From Lachnoclostridium sp. UBA739 (GTDB lineage Bacteria; Bacillota_A; Clostridia; Lachnospirales; Lachnospiraceae): a stretch of 64,000 bases of DNA. The notes beneath the pieces are model-generated. The model had not been told where the DNA came from. It saw nothing but the letters and a program-made list of their open reading frames with translations, and searched no databases. Position numbers and translations under genes: made by a program. The stretch is taken from contig DBKX01000122.1 in NCBI GenBank assembly GCA_002297865.1, positions 13,730-77,729 on the forward strand. The letters are read 5' to 3'. Below, one piece after another: positions 15,815-24,809 of the stretch (position 1 is its first letter; each line of letters begins with the position of its first letter).

Positions 15815-18800
15815 ATGAATAATATATATACAATTACCCATTGCCATACAGACTTTAGTAATGGAACAACAAATATCGATTCAGTTAGCAAGTATCAACA
15901 ATATGTAGATAGAGCAGTAGAGCTTGGAATGAAAGCGATCGCAATCACCGAACATGGTAATATCTTCGGTTGGGTGAAGAAAAAAGAGTATATTGAGAGC
16001 AAAGGACTTAAGTATATTCACGGAGTTGAGATGTACCTTACAAAGTCATTAGATAAGAAGGTAAGGGATAACTACCACATTTGCTTATATGCTAAAAACT
16101 ATCATGGTATTCTGGAATTAAATAAATTAATTTCAGGTGCTTACAATAGAAAAGATGGGCATTTCTATTACGCACCAAGAATCACATTCGACGAGCTGCT
16201 GGCAACATCAGATAATATCCTCTTCACAACAGCATGTATTGGTGGCGTTCTCGCGGGCAAAGATGAAGAATTAAAAAGAAGATTTCTTGACTTCATTTGC
16301 AAGAATAAACATCGTGCATGGTTAGAAGTTCAGCACCATCAAGACCAGGTACAAATTGATTATAACCGTTACCTTTTAGGATTATCTAGGGAACTGGGCC
16401 TTAATCTAATCTGTGGTACTGACACTCATGCATTAAATGAACGTCATGCAAAAGGAAGAAAGATTCTTCAAAAGTCCAAAGGGGTAAAATTCTCGGATGA
16501 AGACGGTTGGGATGTTACTCTTAAAACATATGAAGAGCTAGTTGAACTATTTACTAAACAAGGAATATTTAGTCTTGAAGAAATTCACCAATTATTAGAT
16601 AATACAAATATATTATCTAATAATATTGAAGAATTTTCTCTTGACAGATCTCATAAATACCCTAAGTTATTCAATGATTCTCTATCTGTTTTAAAGAAGA
16701 AAATCATGAAAGGTATAAAAGAAAAGGGTGTCGATAAATATCCAAACTTCCAAGAATATATTGACCGAATCAAATACGAGTTATCCGTATATGAACACAA
16801 TAAGGCTATCGATTACTTACTTTTAGACGAGGATATAAAAGCCTTCGGTAGAGAACAAGGTATCTTCTGCGGTCCTTCTAGGGGTTCTGTATCTGGTTCT
16901 GTGATTGCATATCTAATCGGTATGACTGAAATGGATAGTATCAAGCACAAACTGAATTTCGAGAGATTCATGAATGCAGAACGTATCTCTTTAGCAGACG
17001 TGGACACTGACTGGCCACCAGCGAAGAGGGATGTTGTAAAGGACTATATATTTAATAAAGAAGGCTTGTACTGTGCTGAAATCATTACATTCAATACTGT
17101 TGCGTTAAAAGGTTCTATTCGTGATTGTGCTAGAGCCTTGGATATTCCTCTTGATGTAGTAGGAACAATCTGCAGCGATATTGATGATCCAAATAAGGAA
17201 GCAATGTATAGAAGACAATACCCGGAATTATTCGAGTATGTAGATATTGTAAATGGTACGATCGTTTCGACTGGTACACATCCATGTGGAAGCATTGTTT
17301 CCCCTATTCCGTTAGATACAGAAATCGGCACCTTAACATTATCTACAACAGATAGACCTGTATCTATGCTTTATAAGAATGAGGTAGAAGGATTAAACTT
17401 CGTAAAACTTGATATCCTTGGACTAGACAATGTGGAGTTAATCAATGAGACCTGCAGACTAGCTGGTATTGAAAGATTAACACCGGATAACGTACCAGAT
17501 GATTTAGAAGTATGGAGTTCAATCAGAGACAATACAGTTGGTATATTCCAATGGGAATCTGATATGGCGTCAAAATATCTAGCTTCTTTATTTAGTGATG
17601 AAACAATCAATAAGATTAGAAAAGCTAATCCGGATTTCAAATATATCGATTTGTTTTCGGTTGGAAATGGTGCTATCAGACCTGCAGGAGCTTCTTATAG
17701 AGATCAACTTGCAAATGGGATATTCCAGGATAATGGTCATAGAGCATTGAATGACTTCTTAGCTCCTACACTTGGTTATTTAGTATATCAAGAGCAGATT
17801 ATCGACTTCTTGCATATCTTCTGTGGTTTTACCATGGGTGAAGCTGATACAGTTCGTAGAGCCTTTGCTAAGAAAACAGGAACAGAAGTATATATTCCGA
17901 GAATTAAAGCCGGATTTGCTAAAACAATGTTAGAGCAACATGGAGTTTGCGAAGAGGAATCCGAAAGATTAATCGTGAACTTTATCCAGGTAATCATAGA
18001 CGCTTCTAATTACCTGTTCTCATTAAATCACTCGCAAGCATACAGCTATATTGGTTATATCTGCGGATATTTAAGATATTACTACCCATTAGAGTTCTTC
18101 ACTGCCATGTTGAATATCAACTCTGGAAATATGGATAAGACCTCTAAAACGATTGAATTGGCCAAACTATCAGGAATTAGCATTGAACCTCCTACTTATG
18201 GAAAATCAAGAGCTGCTTATTTCTTTGATAAGAGCAACAATATCATCTACAAAGGAATTGAAAGTGTTAAGTACCTAAATGAAGATTTAGCAGAAAGTCT
18301 ATACGAATTATCTTCATATCAGAACTATGCGTCATTTGAGGATCTATATCTTAATACACCAGGTATCAATTCAAGACAATGGGAAGTATTAATCAAAATA
18401 GGCTATTTTAGAGCATTCGGGCCAGCTAAGAGACTTCTTGGAATCGTAGAGATTTGCAATGCTTATGCGACTAAAAAGCAATATAAGAAGGATAGCGTTG
18501 ATTGCGACCTAATTAGAAGATTTGCTGGTAGTGAAACGGAAAAAATGTTCAGAGATGTAGATAATGCTGCGCTATGCAAATATCTGATTTCAGGAATTGG
18601 GAACGATGAATTTACTATCGGAGAACTTGCTAAATTTGAAGCGGAATACATCGGCTCAATCAACATTACTAATCCAGCGACTAATAATAGAGAGTGTATC
18701 GTACTTGATATTGATACTAAATATACACCAGTTTTAACTCTATACAGGATTCAAAATGGTGATATCATCAAGGTAAAAGTTGCTAAAGACTTCTATTATA

Positions 18801-18937
18801 ACAAGAAAATTAGAAAGTTCAGTCACATATATGTGTCTCATGCCGAGAAAAGAAACAAGAAAAAACGTGTTGATGGCAAGTGGATCACAATGAAAGATTT
18901 TGACATATATGTAAATTATTTTATTATTTCATTATAG
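15815..18937 (+). CDS. dnaE: DNA polymerase III alpha subunit (DnaE-type, PHP domain)
   Basis: A 1040-residue C-family replicative polymerase. The N-terminal PHP domain starts HCHTDFSNG and continues AITEHGN and HGVEMYL; GTDTHALN is a further PHP metal motif. The polymerase palm shows CGPSRGSVSGS and SLADVDTDWPPAKRDVV, whose Asp pair matches the catalytic DxD of C-family enzymes. YQEQI and GEADTVRRAFAKK follow in the usual order. It is a little shorter than bacterial DnaE (about 1160) and lacks an obvious exonuclease insert, so it is DnaE-like rather than PolC. It ends within a structured repeat at 18934-18975. Confidence 0.93.
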   Translation: MNNIYTITHCHTDFSNGTTNIDSVSKYQQYVDRAVELGMKAIAITEHGNIFGWVKKKEYIESKGLKYIHGVEMYLTKSLDKKVRDNYHICLYAKNYHGILELNKLISGAYNRKDGHFYYAPRITFDELLATSDNILFTTACIGGVLAGKDEELKRRFLDFICKNKHRAWLEVQHHQDQVQIDYNRYLLGLSRELGLNLICGTDTHALNERHAKGRKILQKSKGVKFSDEDGWDVTLKTYEELVELFTKQGIFSLEEIHQLLDNTNILSNNIEEFSLDRSHKYPKLFNDSLSVLKKKIMKGIKEKGVDKYPNFQEYIDRIKYELSVYEHNKAIDYLLLDEDIKAFGREQGIFCGPSRGSVSGSVIAYLIGMTEMDSIKHKLNFERFMNAERISLADVDTDWPPAKRDVVKDYIFNKEGLYCAEIITFNTVALKGSIRDCARALDIPLDVVGTICSDIDDPNKEAMYRRQYPELFEYVDIVNGTIVSTGTHPCGSIVSPIPLDTEIGTLTLSTTDRPVSMLYKNEVEGLNFVKLDILGLDNVELINETCRLAGIERLTPDNVPDDLEVWSSIRDNTVGIFQWESDMASKYLASLFSDETINKIRKANPDFKYIDLFSVGNGAIRPAGASYRDQLANGIFQDNGHRALNDFLAPTLGYLVYQEQIIDFLHIFCGFTMGEADTVRRAFAKKTGTEVYIPRIKAGFAKTMLEQHGVCEEESERLIVNFIQVIIDASNYLFSLNHSQAYSYIGYICGYLRYYYPLEFFTAMLNINSGNMDKTSKTIELAKLSGISIEPPTYGKSRAAYFFDKSNNIIYKGIESVKYLNEDLAESLYELSSYQNYASFEDLYLNTPGINSRQWEVLIKIGYFRAFGPAKRLLGIVEICNAYATKKQYKKDSVDCDLIRRFAGSETEKMFRDVDNAALCKYLISGIGNDEFTIGELAKFEAEYIGSINITNPATNNRECIVLDIDTKYTPVLTLYRIQNGDIIKVKVAKDFYYNKKIRKFSHIYVSHAEKRNKKKRVDGKWITMKDFDIYVNYFIISL

Positions 18938-18975
18938 GAAACGGTAGCCGCGGTAACTCGCGGGAATTTTCCTAT
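18934..18975 (+). other. Nested hairpin element after the polymerase gene
   Basis: ATAGGAAA (18934-18941) pairs with TTTCCTAT (18968-18975), enclosing CCGCG (18948-18952) paired with CGCGG (18959-18963). There is no T-run, so it is not a standard terminator. The stop codon lies in the outer stem. The rest of the gap to 19183 holds a degenerate phage -10 (TACAATATAAATAT at 19119) overlapping the dyad ACAATAT-AA-ATATTGT. Confidence 0.5.
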
Positions 18976-19182
18976 ATAAAATACGGTAAGAGTAGTAATT
19001 GTCAGAATATTTGGAAGAGTTTTACTTCGGTCCAAACTATTTACAAGATATCCCAGCTCACGATATAATCATAAATGTGTTGCGGCACTGGTCGTAACTA
19101 ACAGGTTAATTATAATTATACAATATAAATATTGTGTAGAATATACAGACAAATTTTAAAATACAGAAAGAGGTAAACAACT

Positions 19183-19767
19183 ATGAAAAAATTAATCGTA
19201 ATGAACAATGGAGAAAAGAGAGTAATGGAATTTGAGGAAATCCTGAACCAATTCAGAGGGGTTGCTCTTAAAGAGCTCCTTAAATACAAAAATGGTGGAG
19301 CTATCACAGAAGACGATCTTCAAGAAATGGATATTGTTATTTTCAAGGCTTTAAAATCTTATGATGAGTATCACTGCTTTACAACCCACTTAACTTGGAA
19401 ATTAAGACAATACTTCACACACACCGCAGTAAATGCAAAGAGACAAAAAAGAGACACATCGGCTGTGACAATCTTAAATCTGGATATGAAAGTTAGTGAT
19501 GGTAAAGGCGGTAATGAAATGGACCTTCACGAAATGTTGACTGATGATGCAGCTAGCTTTGAGGACAAATTAATGGACCAGGCTTTTATTGCATATATCG
19601 CTTCTAATTTAGATGATTTTGAAATGAAGCTGCTTGCAGTTAACCTTGGAAATATGAGAGTTATCGACCTTGCAGACGAGTACAACACAAGCAAGCAAAA
19701 TATCAATAATAAGAACAGAAGATTTAAAGCGAAGCTTCTTCAATTAATTAATGATTTTAACGCTTAG
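19183..19767 (+). CDS. Phage RNA polymerase sigma factor (sigma-70 family)
   Basis: A 194-residue sigma-like protein. Region 2 is suggested by ITEDDLQEMDIVIFKALKSYDEYHCFTTHLTWKLRQYF, about residues 45-85 (core binding and -10 recognition). Region 4 is suggested by the HTH MRVIDLADEYNTSKQNINNKNRRFKAKLL, about residues 160-190 (-35 recognition). Size and layout fit small alternative sigma factors. GAAAGAGG precedes the ATG. Its own upstream region has the phage -10 without a TTTAC box. It may read one of the repeated promoter families here; which one is untested. Confidence 0.82.
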   Translation: MKKLIVMNNGEKRVMEFEEILNQFRGVALKELLKYKNGGAITEDDLQEMDIVIFKALKSYDEYHCFTTHLTWKLRQYFTHTAVNAKRQKRDTSAVTILNLDMKVSDGKGGNEMDLHEMLTDDAASFEDKLMDQAFIAYIASNLDDFEMKLLAVNLGNMRVIDLADEYNTSKQNINNKNRRFKAKLLQLINDFNA

Positions 19768-19771
19768 TCGA

Positions 19772-19800
19772 GTTTACTATCATTATATTAATTATATAAT
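19772..19800 (+). promoter_or_regulatory. Class 1 phage promoter
   Basis: GTTTAC (19772-19777), N17, TATAAT (19795-19800), then ATAAATATAA. It drives the dUTPase-nrdD unit. Confidence 0.8.
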
Positions 19801-19838
19801 ATAAATATAACAACTATTTATAAAGGAGAAATATTATT

Positions 19839-20207
19839 ATGACAACAAATGTATTTGACGTAATGTTACAGAAACAAAAGGAACTTCAATTAAGACTTGG
19901 TATGGATTTAGATAATTTCACACCAAAAGAGAGAGCAGCCTTCGTAAAAGAGTTTTCTCTTTGGGCAATAGATGAATACTCAGAAATGCTTCATGAATTA
20001 CCTTATGCAAAAGGTTGGAGCAAGAAATACGATAAACCAGATTACGACCATGAAAAACAATATCAATTATGTAAAGAGGAGTTTATCGATGTACTTACTT
20101 TCTCCATGAGCGTTGCTGCAGCTCTTGGATTTACCGGAGAGGAAATGGAACGTATGTATCTTGAAAAGAACGGCGTTAACCACAAAAGACAAGACAACAA
20201 CTACTAG
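19839..20207 (+). CDS. Dimeric dUTPase/MazG-like NTP pyrophosphatase
   Basis: A 122-residue all-alpha protein. It shows the acidic metal-binding helices of the dimeric dUTPase and MazG-like superfamily: AIDEYSEMLHE, then KEEFIDVLTFSMS, plus a C-terminal EKNGVNHKRQ stretch typical of dimeric dUTPases. It should remove dUTP and supply dUMP. It is followed by the ribonucleotide reductase, so the pair forms a nucleotide-supply unit. ATG with AAAGGAGA. A related MazG-type specificity cannot be excluded. Confidence 0.82.
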   Translation: MTTNVFDVMLQKQKELQLRLGMDLDNFTPKERAAFVKEFSLWAIDEYSEMLHELPYAKGWSKKYDKPDYDHEKQYQLCKEEFIDVLTFSMSVAAALGFTGEEMERMYLEKNGVNHKRQDNNY

Positions 20208-20214
20208 AAATTAT

Positions 20215-20240
20215 GGTGGCTGCTAGTCAGCCTCCTCTTT
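20215..20240 (+). terminator. Weak hairpin between dUTPase and nrdD
   Basis: GGCTG pairs with CAGCC across a short loop, followed by a pyrimidine-rich TCTTTAT. Possibly a partial terminator. Confidence 0.45.
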
Positions 20241-20271
20241 ATAAAAATAACTTTAGAAAATGGAGATATAT

Positions 20272-22395
20272 ATGACACAAGTAATTAAAAGAGATGGAAC
20301 TACTACAAAATTTGATTCAAGAAAAATTGAAAATGCAATCTTAAAAGCAATGAGATATGGAAGTGGCGTATGTGATTCAGATGTTGCTGCTAGTATTGCT
20401 GCTGAAATTACATTGGATTATTGTACTTTTCCGGAAGAAAAACAACCAACAGTATATGAAATCGAAGAAAAAGTATATAAGAAACTTATCAAATATGGCC
20501 ATGAATTAACAGCTAGGGCTTATGAAGAGTATAGAGCAGTTCAATCATTCAAGCGTCAATCCAATACAACTGATGAAAGTATTCTATCACTTGTTAGAAA
20601 TATGAATGAAGAGGTTGCTAATGAAAATTCCAATAAGAATGCAACTATGGCCTCTACACAGCGTGATTTAATTGCGGGAGAAGTTAGTAAGGATATTTCA
20701 AGAAGAAAGTTAATTCCGGCTCATATCGTGCAGGCTCATGACAATGGAGCTATTCATTTTCATGATATGGATTATTCAATTTCTCCAATCTTCAACTGTT
20801 GCTTAGTTAATATCGCGGATATGTTGGATAATGGGACCGTAATCAATGCCAAATTAGTAGAGAGTCCGAAATCATTTCAAGTTGCGTGCACGGTTGTAAC
20901 TCAAATCATCGCGCAGATTTCTAGTGGACAGTATGGTGGCCAGTCGTTAAATGTAAAACATCTTGGTAAATACTTAGCGAAAAGTAGAGCTAGATATGAA
21001 GAAATGCTCGCGGATCTTGATGAAGAAATCAGAGAACGTAAAGTAAAAGAGTTCCTTCAAAGAGAACTTGAATCTGGTGTACAGACTATCCAATACCAGA
21101 TTAACACACTTATGACTACGAACGGCCAAAGCCCATTCGTAACATTATTCCTTGAAATTGAACCAGGACACGAATATGAAGAAGAAATCGCTATGATCGT
21201 AAATGAAATCTTAGTTCAGAGACATCTTGGAATTAAGAATGAGAAGGGTGTTTATATCACACCAGCATTTCCGAAGTTAGTTTACGTGCTTGATGAAAAC
21301 AACGTGCCTAAGGATTCCAAATATAGATATGTAACAGATTCTGCAATCAAATGTTCTGCAAAACGTCTATATCCGGATTACATTTCAGCAAAAGAAATGA
21401 GAAAAATCTATGAAGGTAACGTGTTCAGTCCAATGGGATGTAGATCATTCCTTGCGCCTTGGAAAGATGAAAACGGCGAGTATAAGTTTGAAGGTCGCTT
21501 CAACATGGGTGTTGTAACACTTAACTTGGTTCAGGTTGCTCTTACAGCTGAAGGTGATATGGATAAATTCTGGAACATTCTTGATGAAAGATTGGCACTA
21601 TGCAAAGAAGCTCTACTTACTAGATACGAACTCCTAAAAAGCGCAACTTCTGATATTTCACCTATTCACTGGCAATTTGGTGGTTTGGCTCGTTTAGGGA
21701 AGCATGAACCAATCGCTCCATTATTAGAAAACGGATATGCGACAATCAGCCTTGGATATATCGGAATGTATGAAATGACTAAATTAATGATGAATGAAAG
21801 CCACACATCAGGAAGAGGAAAAGAGTTCTGTGTGGAAGTAATCAAGAAATTAAAGGCTGCAACAGATTCTTGGAAAAAAGAGACTGGCCTTGGTTTTGGA
21901 TTATATGGAACACCTGCAGAGAGCTTATGTTATAGATTCTGTAAGATTGACCTTGCTAGATTTGGAGAAATCGAAGATATCACTGCAAAAGGTTACTACA
22001 CTAACAGCTACCACGTAGATGTAAGAGAAAATATCGACGCATTCAGTAAGTTATTATTTGAAGCAGACTTCCAAAAAATCAGCACTGGTGGTTGTATCTC
22101 ATATGTTGAAATCCCAAATATGAATAAGAACCTTGAAGCATTAGACCAGCTTGTAACCTTCATTTATGAAAATATCCAATACGCTGAATTTAATACTAAA
22201 TCAGATTACTGCCATGTATGCAGCTATGATGGTGAAATTATCATCAATGATGATATTGAATGGGAATGCCCTCAATGTGGTAATAAAGATAAGTCTAAAA
22301 TGAACGTTACAAGACGCACATGTGGGTATTTGGGCGAGAACTACTTCAATTTGGGTAAGACGAAAGAAATCAAGTCTAGAGTTTTACACCTTTAA
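20272..22395 (+). CDS. nrdD: Anaerobic ribonucleoside-triphosphate reductase
   Basis: A 707-residue class III reductase that makes dNTPs under anoxia with a glycyl radical and formate as reductant. An N-terminal ATP-cone (VIKRDGTTTKFDSRKIENAI) is followed by the barrel, a C-terminal zinc site (CHVCSYDG and CPQCGNKD) and the glycyl radical motif RRTCGYLG about 25 residues from the end. ATG 20272 is chosen because GGAG lies just upstream; ATG 20260 precedes it. The activase NrdG is encoded 1.9 kb downstream. Its presence implies a strictly anaerobic niche. Confidence 0.96.
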   Translation: MTQVIKRDGTTTKFDSRKIENAILKAMRYGSGVCDSDVAASIAAEITLDYCTFPEEKQPTVYEIEEKVYKKLIKYGHELTARAYEEYRAVQSFKRQSNTTDESILSLVRNMNEEVANENSNKNATMASTQRDLIAGEVSKDISRRKLIPAHIVQAHDNGAIHFHDMDYSISPIFNCCLVNIADMLDNGTVINAKLVESPKSFQVACTVVTQIIAQISSGQYGGQSLNVKHLGKYLAKSRARYEEMLADLDEEIRERKVKEFLQRELESGVQTIQYQINTLMTTNGQSPFVTLFLEIEPGHEYEEEIAMIVNEILVQRHLGIKNEKGVYITPAFPKLVYVLDENNVPKDSKYRYVTDSAIKCSAKRLYPDYISAKEMRKIYEGNVFSPMGCRSFLAPWKDENGEYKFEGRFNMGVVTLNLVQVALTAEGDMDKFWNILDERLALCKEALLTRYELLKSATSDISPIHWQFGGLARLGKHEPIAPLLENGYATISLGYIGMYEMTKLMMNESHTSGRGKEFCVEVIKKLKAATDSWKKETGLGFGLYGTPAESLCYRFCKIDLARFGEIEDITAKGYYTNSYHVDVRENIDAFSKLLFEADFQKISTGGCISYVEIPNMNKNLEALDQLVTFIYENIQYAEFNTKSDYCHVCSYDGEIIINDDIEWECPQCGNKDKSKMNVTRRTCGYLGENYFNLGKTKEIKSRVLHL

Positions 22396-22403
22396 TTTTG
22401 AAA

Positions 22404-22425
22404 GGGGGTAGAGATACCCCTTTTT
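22404..22425 (+). terminator. Intrinsic terminator after nrdD
   Basis: GGGGTA pairs with TACCCC around GAGA, followed by five T. Confidence 0.85.
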
Positions 22426-22453
22426 ATTTAACCATAAAATAGGAGCTGATAAG

Positions 22454-22807
22454 ATGTTAAATGATAAAAGATTAATTATTGCCGTTGATTTTGATGGAAC
22501 TTTATGTGACTTCGGTTTTCCAAGCACGTTAGATGGAAAGCCAGTAGTAGGAATGATTGAATTAGTAAAAGAACTAAAAAGACAAGGACACTACATGATT
22601 CTTTGGACCTGCAGAGAAGGAGAAAAGTTAGAGGATGCAAAGAGATTTTGCGAGCTCCATGGATTAGAGTTCGATTCATATAATGAAAATTCTCCAATGT
22701 CAATTGAAATGTATGGAGAAAGTCCACGAAAGGTCCATGCAGATATTTATATTGATGATAAAGTTGTTGATTACTACACTCTTAAAAGATTGGTAATCGG
22801 TTATTAG
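22454..22807 (+). CDS. HAD-superfamily hydrolase
   Basis: A 117-residue minimal HAD phosphatase. AVDFDGTL gives the DxDxT catalytic motif near residue 13; ILWTCREG fits motif II (Thr/Ser), and DIYIDDKVVD fits motif IV with paired Asp. It has no cap domain. Similar short HADs are common in phage nucleotide-metabolism clusters and may act on nucleotides. AGGAGCTG precedes the ATG. It forms a tight run with the SNase and FolD genes. Confidence 0.85.
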   Translation: MLNDKRLIIAVDFDGTLCDFGFPSTLDGKPVVGMIELVKELKRQGHYMILWTCREGEKLEDAKRFCELHGLEFDSYNENSPMSIEMYGESPRKVHADIYIDDKVVDYYTLKRLVIGY

Positions 22808-22820
22808 AAAGGATGAAATA

Positions 22821-23168
22821 ATGGAAATTAAAGATAATTATACAAGAAGAGCAATAGTGGTGAATGTAGTAGATGGTGATACCGTTGATGTGGATATTGA
22901 CCTTGGCTATTATATGATAGCAAGGCATAGGGTGAGACTTCTAAGAGTCAATTCTCCTGAAAAGTTCGGAGAAACCCGCCAAGCCGGTTTTGCTGCAAAA
23001 GAATTTACAACAAATGAGTTGCTAGGTAAAGAAGTATTCCTGGTAAGCAAGAAGACCGATAGCTTTAAGAGATGGCTCGGAGAGATCTATTATAACAAAG
23101 ATGGAGAGCTAAGAAATATTTCAGATGAACTACTTAAAAGTGGAAACGCAATAGAATACATGGTATAA
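22821..23168 (+). CDS. Staphylococcal-nuclease-like (SNase) protein
   Basis: A 115-residue thermonuclease-fold protein. NVVDGDTVDVDIDLG (Asp for calcium), RVRLLRVNSPE (catalytic Arg with nearby Glu) and DSFKRWLGEIY (second Arg region) match the SNase active site. No signal peptide is seen, so it would act inside the cell, perhaps on host DNA or in repair. Fourteen bases separate it from the HAD gene and 24 from folD. Confidence 0.87.
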   Translation: MEIKDNYTRRAIVVNVVDGDTVDVDIDLGYYMIARHRVRLLRVNSPEKFGETRQAGFAAKEFTTNELLGKEVFLVSKKTDSFKRWLGEIYYNKDGELRNISDELLKSGNAIEYMV

Positions 23169-23192
23169 AAATTAAGAAATGAGGATAAATGA

Positions 23193-24029
23193 ATGTTACT
23201 AAATGCAAAACCGATAGTTGAAAGAAAAATGAATGAGTTAAGAATGAGGGTTGAAAAACTCGTAGAAAAACCGAAATTAGTTATAATACGAGTTGGAAAT
23301 GATTTTGCTTCGGGCAAATATGTCAATAACAAAGTAAAACGTTGTGATGAAGCGGGCATATTAAGTGAAATCGTACATTTTCCAGAAGATGTTGAAAGCA
23401 GCGTAGTGGAAAGCAAGATTCTAGAACTTAACCAGGATCCAGAGACAACAGCTCTATTGCTGCAGCTACCTCTTCCAAAGCACTTAGATGAAGATTACTT
23501 AACTTCTCTAATTGTTGCTGAAAAGGATGTAGATGGATTTACAACGCTTAATATGGGTAAACTGGTACTTGGCCAAGAAGGAAACGTTGCTTGTACTCCA
23601 TATGGAATAATCGAGCTGCTAAAAGCATATGACATAGCAATCGAAGGAAAAGATGTGCTTATAATCAATAGATCTAATATCGTTGGGAAACCACTAGCTC
23701 ACTTATTCCTGAAAGAAAATGCAACTGTAACAGTAGCTCATTCCAAAACAAGAAACCTAGAGCAGAAAGTTTGGGACGCCGATATCGTTGTAACAGCAGT
23801 TGGAAAGGCTAATATGTTCTCTGAACTACACTTCTCGCCATATACTACAATCGTAGACGTATCAATCAACTTCGATGAAAATGGAAAGATGTGTGGAGAC
23901 GTAACAAAGTCCGATTATGATCGTCTGGTTGAAAAGCATTGCAATATAACTCCGGTACCAGGTGGAGTTGGCCAAATGACTGTATCATCACTAATTGAAC
24001 AAGCTATAAGAATCAAAGAGAGAGAGTGA
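23193..24029 (+). CDS. folD: Methylenetetrahydrofolate dehydrogenase/cyclohydrolase
   Basis: A 278-residue FolD, which interconverts 5,10-methylene- and 10-formyl-tetrahydrofolate with NADP. Visible family landmarks: YVNNKVKRCDEAGI with the active-site Lys (usually YxxxK), LLLQLPLPKHL, KDVDGFT, ACTPYGIIELL, the NADP-site VLIINRSNIVGKPLAHLFL and the C-terminal TPVPGGVGQMTV. Full length compared with bacterial FolD (about 285). It is unusual as a phage gene. Next to nrdD and nrdG it may supply one-carbon units or formate chemistry for dNTP synthesis (inference). Confidence 0.95.
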   Translation: MLLNAKPIVERKMNELRMRVEKLVEKPKLVIIRVGNDFASGKYVNNKVKRCDEAGILSEIVHFPEDVESSVVESKILELNQDPETTALLLQLPLPKHLDEDYLTSLIVAEKDVDGFTTLNMGKLVLGQEGNVACTPYGIIELLKAYDIAIEGKDVLIINRSNIVGKPLAHLFLKENATVTVAHSKTRNLEQKVWDADIVVTAVGKANMFSELHFSPYTTIVDVSINFDENGKMCGDVTKSDYDRLVEKHCNITPVPGGVGQMTVSSLIEQAIRIKERE

Positions 24030-24043
24030 TCTCTCTTTTTTTA
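24021..24043 (+). terminator. Intrinsic terminator after folD
   Basis: AGAGAG pairs with CTCTCT around TGAT (the stop codon), followed by a T-run. Confidence 0.8.
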
Positions 24044-24051
24044 TTTGAAAA

Positions 24052-24080
24052 GTGTACTACCAATTTTATGATTATATAAT
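24052..24080 (+). promoter_or_regulatory. Class 1 phage promoter
   Basis: GTGTAC (24052-24057), N17, TATAAT (24075-24080), then ATAAATATAG. Confidence 0.8.
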
Positions 24081-24112
24081 ATAAATATAGAGACAATAAG
24101 GAGGTTATCAAT

Positions 24113-24250
24113 TTGGAATGTATGAACTGTAAAAGATGGATCCGTACATCTAAAGAAATCAAGAAGGGTGATAAGGTAAGCTGCAAATGTGGCTGCGTTC
24201 ATCTTTGCTTAGATAAAAATGAATATATATCAAGATGGAGGAAATTATAA
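24113..24250 (+). CDS. Small zinc-ribbon-like protein
   Basis: A 45-residue ORF starting at TTG, with GGAGG eight bases upstream. It has seven Cys in MECMNCKRW and VSCKCGCVHLC, which fits a small metal-binding knuckle. Its TAA overlaps the ATG of nrdG by one base, a translational coupling that supports it being real. It may serve the NrdG/NrdD system or act as a regulator, but nothing in the sequence decides this. Confidence 0.6.
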   Translation: MECMNCKRWIRTSKEIKKGDKVSCKCGCVHLCLDKNEYISRWRKL

Positions 24251-24750
24251 TGAGATTTATGGATATAAAGCCCAATGATGTAATTAACGGTAAAGGAGTT
24301 ATGGTGTCCGTCTGGCTTGCCGGTTGTCACCACCATTGTAAAGATTGTTTTAATCCTGAAACTTGGAGCTTCAAAGCGGGCGAAAAATTTACTAACGACC
24401 ATCTGAAATACGTATTGGAATTACTTGATAAGAATGGAATCAAGAGAGATTTATCAATACTGGGTGGTGACCCGTTGGCTCCAGAGAATATCCAGGGAAC
24501 TATTGGACTTTGCTCTTATATAAAATTAGCTAGGCCAGAAACAACAATCTATGTTTGGACCGGTTACACCTATGAGCAGCTTTTGGAGCGATATCCTAAG
24601 GAATGCTTTGATAAAATCGATATTTTAATCGATGGAAAGTTTGATGTGGAGCAAAAAGACCTTACTCTATTATTGAGAGGTTCCAGAAATCAAAGGATTA
24701 TCGATGTAAAGAAGTCGAAAAAAGATTATGTAGTTGAGTTTACTATATAA
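24250..24750 (+). CDS. nrdG: Anaerobic ribonucleotide reductase activating protein
   Basis: A 166-residue radical SAM activase that installs the glycyl radical on NrdD. The cluster motif CHHHCKDC (CxxxCxxC) follows WLAGC, the NrdG signature context, and LSILGGDPL is the SAM-binding GGDP motif. ATG 24250 is preferred over 24235 because TGGAGG lies between them and because it is coupled to the preceding zinc-ribbon ORF. The 3' end contains the -35 of the next promoter. Confidence 0.95.
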   Translation: MRFMDIKPNDVINGKGVMVSVWLAGCHHHCKDCFNPETWSFKAGEKFTNDHLKYVLELLDKNGIKRDLSILGGDPLAPENIQGTIGLCSYIKLARPETTIYVWTGYTYEQLLERYPKECFDKIDILIDGKFDVEQKDLTLLLRGSRNQRIIDVKKSKKDYVVEFTI

Positions 24751-24766
24751 ACATTGATTATATAAT
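24738..24766 (+). promoter_or_regulatory. Class 1 phage promoter starting inside nrdG
   Basis: GTTTAC (24738-24743), N17, TATAAT (24761-24766), then ATAAATATAA. The -35 is within the last codons of nrdG. Confidence 0.8.
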
Positions 24767-24809
24767 ATAAATATAACAACAAATAAACAATCAAAAGGAG
24801 ATTATTAAT

